The notes beneath the pieces were generated by a model that was given only the letters and a program-made list of their open reading frames with translations, searched no databases and was not told the DNA's origin. This document shows positions 25,483 to 37,400 of a stretch of DNA of 64,000 bases, in pieces. This DNA comes from Biomphalaria glabrata (lineage: Eukaryota; Mollusca; Gastropoda; Planorbidae): positions 9,032,221-9,096,220 of the forward strand of contig NC_074728.1 of NCBI RefSeq assembly GCF_947242115.1, written 5' to 3'. Within the stretch, counting starts at the first letter, position 1. Each line of letters opens with the position of its first letter. The position numbers and the translations under genes are program-made.

Positions 25483-28400
25483 ATGTCTCTCTCTCTCTGT
25501 CTCTCTGTCTCACTGTCTCTCTCTCTGTCTCTCTCTCTCTGTCTCTCTCTCTCTGTCTCTCTCTCTGTCTCTCTCTCTCTTTCTCTCTGTATTTTTCTCT
25601 CAACCTCATTTATCTTTTATCTTTCTCCTCCTCCGCTCTTTCTCTCTCTTTCTGTCTCCACACGCACATTTTCTCGATTTCTACTCCCCCTCCCTGCTTC
25701 TCTATCTCTCTTTTTCTTTCTTTATCTCTTTACTTTTCCCCTCTTTCTTTCTTTCTCTTCTTTCATTTTATTACTTTCTCCTCTTAAGATACTCCTATTG
25801 ACCTACTGTTACAAATTCTCTTTCCTCCCAGCTCTGTCTCTTCCTCGTTAAATGCTCTGGGAGCCATCACTTGGGAGGACATCTTAAAACCCAGGTTTGA
25901 CAAATCTTTGACAGAATACCAGAAAACCATTGTCACCAAAATTACAGGTGAGGTCAGTGATGCTATTATTTACCTGTCCCTCTGCAATGTAATAACAATA
26001 AGGGAATTTCTTTTTTCTATAACAGAAGTATTTATTTCTGAACTATGTGCTGATTATTGTTATGTCTTGTTTAATTAAGCCGTTTTAAAATGCCCTGATC
26101 ATCACTTCTAGTGGGTTATCTGATGAAGTTTTGGGTTATACATCCCATAAAAGCTTTTTTATTTGATCATATGGAGTTTATGTATGGTAATGAATTTTAC
26201 CTTTACCTATCTCTTAGTCTGTTTGACCGTTGGGGCACAATGCAGGATTTGTCCACCGTCTTTCTCCATTCCTCTTTGTCTTTTGGCTTAGTTAGAACCT
26301 CTTTCAATAGCAGGCCCGTCTTTTATATTATTTACCAATCGCTTTCTCTGTTTGTCTCTTCTTCTTTTTCCTGTCACTGTTCCCTGAAGAAAGGTCTTTG
26401 CGAGTCCCGAAGACCTTGTAATGAATTATAATTGTTAAAATGTTTATAATTTATGTGGGATTTATAAACAAGGCTAGATATGCACATAGATCTGTGTACG
26501 TTCTTGGACATTTAGTAAAAGAAAATGATTACATAAAAAAATGATCATTAACAATATAAATTAAATTTCTCCTTTCACACCTTGCGATCTAGTAAGCATT
26601 TAACGAGCAGGGTGTCATGTGGCCAGCACAACGACCAACCGCCTTTACTTTCCACAACTAAAGTCAGGTACCCATTAGAGTTTGGTGGACAAAAAAACAA
26701 GACATTCACTAAGAATTGAACCCAGGAGCTTAGGTTCTGAAGCCTGATGCTTAACCACTCAGCCACCGCACCCCCATTTCACTATATACACTTTCTTGAT
26801 AATGTCTGCAAAACCATGTTGTACAGTCTTGGCGCCTTCCAATTTCTTTAATTCATTTATCTTGTGTTTTATTGTAATTGAAATAGAAACAGATTTAACA
26901 AAAAAAAACATCTATAGATTTCTAGGATTATATCCCTACTGAGTCTTTATTAACGCAATATTTCACGTTGTAGATAAATAAAAAAAAAGTATACGTATAT
27001 AAATATACATGTTTGTTTTTATTTATTTATTTATATAATTAGAAATATCTATAAACTAAAACATGTTTATTGTTTTACTTATTGAAAAAAACAAAACATT
27101 AGGCCTGGCTCTTTAGACCACCAAATCGGATGACTTCTTGCCAAGAGAGCTTGAAAAAATTTTGCAGCCACCATTGTCACGTTGTCGAATTTTAATTCAT
27201 CACATTACCACGTTGTCATGCGTCACGTGACCACGTAGCCATATTACACCACATTGTGACTCGTGTATACAATGATAATGATCGTGAATAAATTTAAATA
27301 TACGTCTATGGTTTCCAATGACCTATCTTGAGGAGATCATTTAATCACGTGTTTAGAGTGTCACGTCTTAGTGTTCACATTATACTATATATATATACAT
27401 ATATATATATACATACATATAATATATATGTATATATATATATATATATATATAGGCCTAATATACTATAAATAACTATAATTAAATATATATATATATT
27501 AAAAGTTTCTCTTAGCACTGAATGTCACCTACAAAACCGTCGCACAATGTCGCGTTATTTTTATATTAATTACCTTCTGCTAATTACTGCTGTGTCTATG
27601 TGTTTCTTTCTTTACTTTGTTTAGTTTGTATCTATGGGTGTCTGGCCATTGGTGTCAGCTTCGTGGCACAGTTACTGGAGGGGCACGTGTTGCAGGTTAG
27701 TAACCATTCACGTGTGTGTTCTGGGGCAACGATGTGCTCATTAGCTTTGAAATGTTTCAGGAACATGGCTAACACATTTTGGAAGAGCCAGTGGCCGTGA
27801 GAAGGAATGGAACGAGTGAAACTTACATTCCTTTTAGCCAATAGAATCTTATATTTCTATTATACATCTTATATTTCTATTATACATCTTATATTTCTAT
27901 TACACATCTTATATTTCTATTACACATCTTATATTTCTTTATACATCGTATATTTCTATTATACATCTAATATTTCTATTATACATCTTATATTTCTATT
28001 ATGAATCTTATATTTCTATTACACATCTTATATTTCTATTACACATCTTATATTTCTATTATACAATCTTATATTTCTATTATACAATCTTATATTTCTA
28101 TTATACATCTTATATTTCAATTATACATCTTATATTTCTATTATACATCGAGAATCCTTTAACGTTACTGTCAGAGTGAAGTATACGAAATGAAACAAAA
28201 TTGTAAATTGCATATATTATGCCCTTATATTGTGTGAATAAGTGATTTTAGGATGCTTTATAGAACCCAGGTTGTAACTTGGTGCCGGAGAGGGAAGCGA
28301 AGTTCAGGTGTGATGGGTAATTCTGTCATCGGAAGTTGATTGTATAAATATAAACCGTGGGCCACAGAAGCAGGTGACCTCCACATCATCTTCTCCCAGA

Positions 28401-31400
28401 TTGCAAAGTCTGCAAAAGGGGGTAACCCACCTGCAGGGGCGAAGCTTAGAATTTTCCATCGTTTGGGGGCCCAGGGGGCTTGACCTCTTTGGGGGGCCCC
28501 TGCATTTTCCGTTATGTTTAATTTTTAATGTAAAAAATATTCATTTGGGTGCCCTCCTCTTCCTCCCTAGCTACGCCACTGCCCACCTGCCATAAATCGC
28601 AGTCATTCCTTCAAAAGGATAATTAGTCTTATGCTATCCATGTCTAAATCTAGTCGTTAAAGTTAATTATAGACTTAAACTCTCACAAGTCGTTTTATTC
28701 TGGCTTATTCAGGCAACTATATCAATCTTTAATGGCATAGGAAAAAAATTACTGGATAATGTAATTTGTACTGTCTGTAACTCTAGGCCTTAGAAGTCAA
28801 GGCTGACCAGCACTTTCTTTGGCCTTGCTTTATGATTGTCATTTCTTCTAGTATCGACAGTGATGGTGGATACAATATCATCCATCAGGGGCGTAACTAG
28901 GGATTTGGGGGCCCGGGGGGATTGACCTCTTTGGGGGCCCCTTACATTTTGACATTCGACATATGACATGGGATAATGTACGCAAAAATATATGCGTCCC
29001 AAATCCAATTGGTTCAGTATATCAGTAAACTTAACAAAAAGTAATCAAGACTCTTTTAATGAATAATACCTTTATTTATTAGTTAAATAATGCACAAGTG
29101 ACAAATCTAAATTGATATCGCTTCACGTCGTGCATTCTGTGCAGCAAAGACATCTATAACATCAACTACATCGATACTTTCTAGTATTTGTGACTTCACT
29201 GACATTAAAGCCATGATAAGCCTTTCTTGTGTCATTGTGCTCCTGAGATAGCTTTTGATGAACTTGAGCTTTGAGAATGATCTCTCACATAACGTAATGG
29301 AAGTGGCCTGAGTTAGCGGTATTCGGAGGAGGTTGCAAAGTTTGAGCACACGTAATTACCATATGAAGCCTGTTTCCTCAATATGTCTATTGGTGATTGT
29401 ATTACTGTTTGTTGATGAAAAGTGCTCGTGCATCAATGACATCATTGAAAAAGCGATTTGCCATTTATTTCATCATACAAACAGGAAAAGTAGCACAGTT
29501 TGTCATAAGCGGGTCTTCATCTAACAGGTGTCTTGGTTCAAGAAGAAACCCAAAGGTATCCATTTTCTTTCCAACCTCTGAAATCTGCTCTTCATCTCCA
29601 TATGAAATCTGTCCAGCACTTCTGTCGCAACACGTTTGAATTGCAGTTCTATTGACAGTCCTACATTAGAACTCAACTTCCCATCAAGTCTTTTCTTTCT
29701 TCTGGTTGTTTTGATTACTGGGAATCCATAGTATTCACTACCTTCTTTTGCTATTTCGATGGATTGTTTTTTTGTCAGTTTCTCATCATTTTGCAGAAAG
29801 CATGAAAGGGTACTAATTTTTTCTTTAGCAGCTTCCCGTATATGCAGTCCAGACTTTTGTAGTTTCTTCTGAACTATATTAATTGGGCGCAAGAGCTTTG
29901 ACCAGAATTCAAGATAAGCAAAAAATTCTTAATTTTCCACTGCATGAAGAAGATTTTGTGCTAATATTATATGGTATTACGTAATTGTTGGTTGTTTATG
30001 TTTTGTGCGCAAGAAAAAGGATTCAGAAAATACAAAATTGGGAAAGATCCATATCTCGTTATGCTCGAGTATAGAAATACTCCGATAAGTGGACTGCCGT
30101 ATTCACCATCACAACTGCTAACGAGTAGAAGACTAAGGGAATCATTCCAACTGATCCCAAACTATTGAAACCATCGGTAGCTGAAAATGCAGAGACATTA
30201 CTCAACGAACGACAGATGAAAAGCAAAGGGAAATTCAATGCAAAAGCAAGACTACCTAAAGATTATTCTGTCGGAGAGTTCGTCTAGGTCAAACATGGCA
30301 GAAAGCAGTTGTCATAAAAAAAACATTCAGCACGCAGATCTTACATCATAAAGACAAACGGAAAAACATACAGAAGAAATCAAAGCTTTTTGAATAAGAG
30401 TTTCGATGAAGACATCTGTGAGTACTATGATACCGATGGAGACAACGAATTGCAAACTGTTGGAACAAACGAAACGGACAGTTATAGACCAACATCTAGA
30501 GAACTTGTTGTGCCAGTCAAGACAACCAGAAGTGGACGAATAGTTAAAGTTCCTAGTAGACAGGGCCGGCCTTAGGCCACTGCAGCCTATGCGGTGGCAG
30601 TGGGCCCCGCGCTTTCATAGGCCCCGCGCTAATTCTAAGTGTACATTATTAAATTAAACCATTATAATGTATATAAAATAACAGGGTTTTCGTGACCTCC
30701 TAATTTTCCAGGGCCTCCAGGAAATCTTATGAAAGGCAAAATATACGATAAAGTCCTGAACTTTTTTTTTGAATTTATTCAAATCTCCTGAAGAATAGAC
30801 GAAATTGAAATTTTGGGGTGCCTATAAATAAAAAGTGGCATTGCGAGTTTTCATTGCAAAGACGAAAGTAGGCCTATTTTCTAATTAAAAAAAAATAATT
30901 TTGACATTATGCTCATCCCTACCCAGACTAGGCCCCGCGCGATCCGTTTCGCATAGGGCCCCGCAAATGCTAGGGCAGCCCTGCTAGTAGATATCATTTT
31001 TAAGAACTTTAAAAGGAAGGGTGTGATAATAACTTCAAAAGGAATGATGTGCTAATATTATATGATATTACATCATTGTTTGTTGTTTATGTTTTGTGCG
31101 AAAGCAAAAGGATTAGATGGAAATAAAAATAGAGCTTCCATTGGATTGAGGAACGATGAATAGAAGGGCAATAACTCGAGTGTGAAGTTTAATTCTGAAA
31201 TTATAGACGCCAAACCTGAATAATGGACTATTTTAGCATTATTAAGGATAACTTTTGGATCTGTTATACTCGATTCTGTAAATTATGATTCCAGGTTAAT
31301 TAGTGTAGCCATAAAATACTCGACATTTAGATCTATTATAAGTAAAGGTAACAAGATACCTGGAATTCGCTGTATATCATGCAGTTTTATTCGTGGCAAC

Positions 31401-34400
31401 AAAGTTTAAAATGTAAAACAAACTTTAAAAAAAACTTTGATCTCTGTGGGAAAATTTTTTTTTTAATGTCAACAAAGTCAACGTACTGATAGACCTAGAT
31501 CTAGGTTTAGTCTTTGTGATAAATTTAATCCATAAATGTTGAAAAAAAAAAAAGACACCCGTTGACACTATTTGTCAATCAAATATATTAATTTATGTAT
31601 TTACAATAAATTTCGGACACCCATTTGGGGCCCCCCCCTAGGTGGGGGCCCGGGGGGATTTTAAAATTCTCCCCCCCCATCCCCCCCCCTTAGTTACGCC
31701 ACTGGCATCCATGTTATACTTAGTTTTCCTTTATGATTTCTATTATTATAGTCATAGTTACAAATGCTTTTGAGAATGTGAAGATGTTCCTTTAGAACGA
31801 AACTAGAAGTCACTTGTTGATGTCTTGTCAGTAAAACATCATAATATGAACATTATTTTCACAGGCTGCAGCAAGTTTGATAGGTTCAGCTTCAGGCCCA
31901 TTGACCGGGATGTTCATCTTGGGGGCTTTCTTTCCATGGGCAAACAGCTACGTAAGTGCATGTAGGCTTTTATTTTTTTTTATAGAATTATGATAATTTT
32001 TTTTATACATCTTTTGATTTCGGAAAGCTAATTTTTTAAAACATAATTCTACTAACTTGAAATGTATTTTTAGGGGATCTGAAAGGTCAATTCTAATGTT
32101 AGTGGGGTAAACTGGTTGCTGCTAGGCGTGTGGCCAGTTCTGGGTTCGGGTCCTCGTCAGAGCAGACCTAGCTGCGACCTACAAATTTTGCCACATCCAA
32201 CACAGGCTTCTATAGAAACTCTCGAAAGGGAGTCCAACTGTATCACATTATTGTGGGCACTCATTACATCTGTTGCAAACCTTGTGTTGATAGCATTGCT
32301 ATGGGATGGCTGTGTGACCACTGGCTACTTGAAAACCCCAGTCAAGTACAGACACAGCTTGCCGACAGGATCCAGACAATTGATAGCTGAAGTATTACGT
32401 TATCATTCAGGTCATACAGACCTGTGGTGTGACAACGAGCTATTGGTCTAAATAACCCACAGGTTGTGACGTTGCAGGTCAGTGTTCAGGCCTTCTGTAA
32501 CGATTGGCCTCGACCCTTGGGCCACGACATCACAACCTCTCATTCTAACCATTTCAGTTTCTCAAAAGCTGATATACTGTACGACTAAAAATAAAATGGA
32601 GATCTATAGACCCGAATTTAAATCTTACAGTAAACTCGCAATCTGACTTACGACCAGTGATGTAGTTAGAGATTATTGGGCCCGGGGGCTTGACCTTTTT
32701 AGAGGCCCCTGCATTTTGATATTTGACATCATGATTTGAGACCAATGACGTAATATTTAATGAAGAAACTAATTTCGCACACTCATTTGGGGGCTCCTCA
32801 AGTGGGGGCATGTAAAGAATTTTTAAATTTGGAATCCCCTCCCCCCCACCCCACTTTCTAGCTATACCACTGTTTAGGACAACAGCTGCAAGGCCTCAAC
32901 TCTTATAATAAATTCCTCTTTAGTCCAGAGTTCCAACTAGGCATATTCAGTCAACTAAAATTTCTATCACTTACCTGGCCACAATTAACCTTTGACTACG
33001 TATATTAGTCAGTTAAGAGTTAAGATTACCTCGATACATATATTTCAGGGAGTTATAACTGGCGCCTTCGCCGGACTTGGACTTAGCTTCTGGCTCGCTA
33101 TCGGGTCCTACGTCAACGGAATACACTTGCCCAAGAAGCCTTTTCCTAAAGGGACTTGCCCAGTTTTTTTCAACCACAACAGTAACTACACGACTTCAAC
33201 AATGTCGTATTTGGCAAATACGACTTTAACTACAGCATCGTATGTGTCTACCCAGTTCATTCCAAACACTCAAAGGTAGTCTGTTACTTATCTGCATCCT
33301 AATATGACATTCAGCATAGACATAGAGATACAGCTATAGACATTGGCGTAGCATCCATGGCGCGAAGGGGTTCAATGAACCCGGCCCCACAACCATTAGG
33401 GGCCCACAGCCTAATGCGTAGCAAAAGGGTTTATCGCAGTTGGGCCCATGACTTTTGACCAGTTGGGGCCCTCGTGAGAACATAGGGATGACACTATAGA
33501 AGAAAAATGCCCTTTTGTAAACCAAGTATAGAATAGAATCTGAAGAGCTCCCTCAAAATATCCACAATGTTGCACGAACTTTATTTGAGTTTTAAAACTT
33601 TGACCCGTGGTTTAAGCTAGAGTGTATGTACCAGCGGCTTGGATTGCTTGAATGTAAGGAACTGCTTTCCATTTGGTGTACTGTAATGGTGGCGAGCCTT
33701 AATTGTATGATTGAAACGACAATGGACCTCATTCACCAATCGTAAACAAACAACATTTAGTCACGTGATAATATTGATAAAACAACGAAAAAAAAGTCAC
33801 TTGATAGCCTTTGTGTATTAAAAATTAGATCGTATTTTGTATAGAAGAGATAGAGAATCACGTGGCTAAATGTTGTTAGTTTAGGATTGGTGAATGAGTT
33901 CCATTGTTGCCAGTTCGTACCCTACTTTTTTTTTCTCTGTATGTTCATGAACCATTGATAGTATTCGAATTAATTAGAGGGGAGGGGGGGGGGAGTTTGG
34001 TTTAGAAAATAGTAATGCGTTATACAGAAAAATAAAGAAAGAGGTGTTTCTATAGGGATAGCCCTGTTGGTCACGAATTAATAATTAATATTTCATCTGC
34101 TAATTATTCAATTTTTGCAAACCTTTATTTGTTTCTTTATATTTTTGTATTTAAAATTAGAAAATTAGAAAATTGATGTTGTCATGGCTTCCAATAGTCT
34201 TTCTAGCTCTATGTAATCAATAGAGAAAAGGTATTAACTTTTAATTGTGGTTGGTTATCCTTTAGTTGTTGATATGCCTATTCTTGAACCATTTTTCTGT
34301 CTCTGATGGTTTTGATAGTTATGTAGTATGTCTTTGTTATTAAATAATAGACAAGGAGACGCACTTTCCTGCATGCTTTTCAACTTAACACTGGAGAGAG

Positions 34401-37400
34401 TTATAAGAAATATACACATAAACACAAGGGGAACTATTACTAACTACTTCAGGAGAGAAAACATGGGTCCACAACCAACAGGGACGATATACAGCCAACC
34501 TCTACAATACCTTGCTTATGCCGATGACATTGCCTTATTGGGTAAAGAAACCTCTGACATCGCTAGAGCCTTCATACAACTAGAAGAAGCATCTCGACCA
34601 GCAGGACTTGAGGTCAATGACAGTAAAACCAAGTACATCACAATGACAAGAGACAATCAAACAGAGGGACAAAATATCAAAATCAAAGACCACGAATTTG
34701 AAAACGTCCAAACTTTCAAATATCTAGGAAGTACTATTAATTTAAAAAATGACCTACTAACAGAAATAAAGGAAAGAATAGCAGCAGGCAACAGGGCATT
34801 TTATAGCACCCACCATCTACTTAAGAGCAAAATGATTTCAAGTAAAACCAAGAAAATAATATACAAAACTATAATAAGACCAGCAGCAATGTATGGAAGT
34901 GAGATCTGGACACTGACAAAGACATCTGAAAATTTACTTAACACTTGGGAAAGAAAAATCCTTAGGAAAATCTATGGTGCCATACAGGATGAAACAGGGT
35001 GGAGGACACGCACTAACCATGAGTTATATCAATTATATGAAGACCCACCAATAGTGAACGAAATAAAAAAGAACAGACTACGTTGGGCAGGTCACCTTGA
35101 AAGAATGTCAGACAACAGAGGGGCGAAAATCGTATACAGGCAAAAACCAAAAGGCAGGCGACTCAAAGGCAGACCCCGAATGCGATGGATAGATGACGTG
35201 GAAGCAGATCTGAAGCAGCTTGGGGTTAGGGCGTGGAGACGAAAGGCCCAGGAGAGATCTGAATGGAAGGATGTGTTAAAGCAGGCCAGAGCCCTCCATG
35301 GGCTGTAGCGCCACTGGGATGGGATGGATTAAAAAAATCAAATCTGATTTAAAAACTTCTGTATTGGATCTAACAAAGTAGATATTATAAAATCGAAGTC
35401 GTCGTCATCATAATGTTTGGCTGTATTGTGTTAAAAAATGTTAACAACAGAATTTAAAAAAAAGGAGAAAATAAAATCTAAACAAACCAAATATAACATT
35501 AAATATTAAGCAAGCAAAAGAAAGATCAAAGTATGTTACATAACAATCGTGCGTGTGTTATTACAATGAATGGCGAAACAGAATTGGCCAGCAGGTTTAT
35601 AACACATATATAGAAGATAGATGTCTAAACTGATCATGGAGTAATGCCATTCCCTGGCCAATGCTTAGTATTTATTTGGTTCATAGTTTTTAAAGAAAGT
35701 TAACACCATTATATTTAAACAAAAACCTCTAAAATAGCTGTGAATATTGAAATTGGACTGGACAACAAAGCCTCAGAGATAACAGACCGTTCGGCAATGT
35801 AGTTCTAACAAAAATTACGGTACAATTAGAGAGCCAACCGGCGCCATTTTTCATTAGTGAGATCACATATCAAAAGTTGATCAAATTAATTAACATAATT
35901 TTTGTGATCTTCGATGTAGGAATACCTAAGAAAACAGCAATGACAAAGTCATTTCTAGGTTTTCATAGTTGTGAAGAATTGGCTATACAATTGCTCCAAA
36001 TAATGAATAATTTATCCTTAAATAAATTGCAAGGCTAAGCTAGGATAGTGCTTTCAATATGAGTGGATAGTATAATGGTCTTTGGGAATCGCTTCATGAA
36101 AAGAACCCTAAGACATTAAACAAACATTGACTTTTAAGACACTAATACTTGTCTGAGTCCTAATTGAATCATACGTAATGACATTTTTACTGATTTAAAA
36201 AAAAAGATGCTCTACTTGCATTGGAATGTCTTTCAGTAAATTTACCGATACATATAAAATATTCAATTGTTTGGTCTCACTTTACATTCATCTTATTAGG
36301 GGAAGGGGGGGGGCCCACCAAGATATTCTTGAACCCGGGCCCACGGGTACCTTGCTACGCCACTGGCTATAGAGACAGTTATAAAAACAGTTATAGCAAC
36401 AGAGATACAGTTAGAGCTACAGTTATAGAAACAGTTAAAGAAAAAATGAAGAGATACATAGAGATACAGTTATAATAATAGTAAAAATAGCAATAATAAT
36501 AATCTTTGTTCCGAGATTGAGTGTGTGAGAATAAAAACTTGTACAAACTTTTTTACCAGACAGACAGACAGACAGAGTTAATAGAAGCTTTGTAAAAATG
36601 CATTGTAAATACAGGACATATTGTGTCAGGCTGGTCGGGTTCGCCCAGAGGTATTTTTTTTGTTTTTAAAGACTAGCGGTCAGGACAAGCCGTTACGATA
36701 TTAAATACTGGTCAAATCTTCGCTTTGGTATTTCTCCCTTTCACCTGGTACTTGGACTATGACTGTTTTTAATGAACGCTAAATAATAATAATACTTTCA
36801 ATTGTTTTTTGTTTTTTCCAGAACGGGATTAGATGGCTTCTACGCCATCTCTTATCAATGGTTTACGCCCTTGGGTGTAATTACTGCGGTGGTGGTAGGC
36901 CTACTGGTCAGTCTTATTACAGGTACGTTGCTTTAACCGTCAGTATTATTATAACTGTATATGTTTATTATAATTAATCTTTTGTTTCCATAAACATTAA
37001 ACGAACAAACCAGCGAGGGTTGAAATGATTGCTAGAAAACGAATTTAGATTTTCTTTCATACACTGTGAAGGTATTAATTTGTGCATATAAGTAAAAGTG
37101 TAGATTTATTGGGTTTTATCAGTAATTACACATTTTTAAGACCTCAAGTTATCAAAGATGACATCCTTAAAAACATAATAACACTCTCTATTGTAAATTA
37201 AAAACTAGCCTCTTCTGTGTTTATTTGTAGGTCTATTTGAGTTATTTTTAAATGTACATTAAAAATATAAACTTTGATTTAGAAGCTTATATAATTCAGT
37301 GGGCCAGCGACCCACGGGTTTTAAACCGATGGTCTATTCTAACGTGGTAACTAAACGAAAAAGCATTTTACAGGTGGAATTTAAGAGGTCGCAGATCTAT

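Larger units (their letters stand above)
20747..27695 (+). other. Gene A exons 8-13
   Basis: Exon 8 20747-20820 (phase 2); exon 9 21862-22002 ([15 protein letters not shown] and [11 protein letters not shown], matching the RHTFW and GxxQxxVQRY blocks of SLC5A8-like carriers; phase 2); exon 10 22934-23069 ([19 protein letters not shown], ending in an extracellular CDPL stretch; phase 0); exon 11 23295-23380 ([18 protein letters not shown]; phase 2); exon 12 25832-25947 ([20 protein letters not shown]8 and the following conserved loop; phase 1); exon 13 27625-27695 ([20 protein letters not shown]; phase 0). The exon 11/12 junction falls inside the Na+-site serine cluster. Confidence 0.93.
28886..31704 (-). 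mobile_element. hAT transposon with transposase remains, 2.8 kb, carrying nested insertions
   Basis: Ends CAGGGGCGTAACTAGG and inverted CAGTGGCGTAACTAAGG; flanks tcatccat (28878-28885) and gcatccat (31705-31712), 7 of 8 matching. Transposase remains are on the minus strand near the left end. The right part is occupied by a broken Gypsy element (29955-31402) that itself contains another hAT element (30561-30983). Gene A intron 13. Confidence 0.88.

Noticed and set aside
24651-25851. Open frames of 150-378 codons rich in S, L and F
   Set aside because: Produced by a CT/TCTCTG repeat; no ATG context, no domain, and inside a gene A intron.
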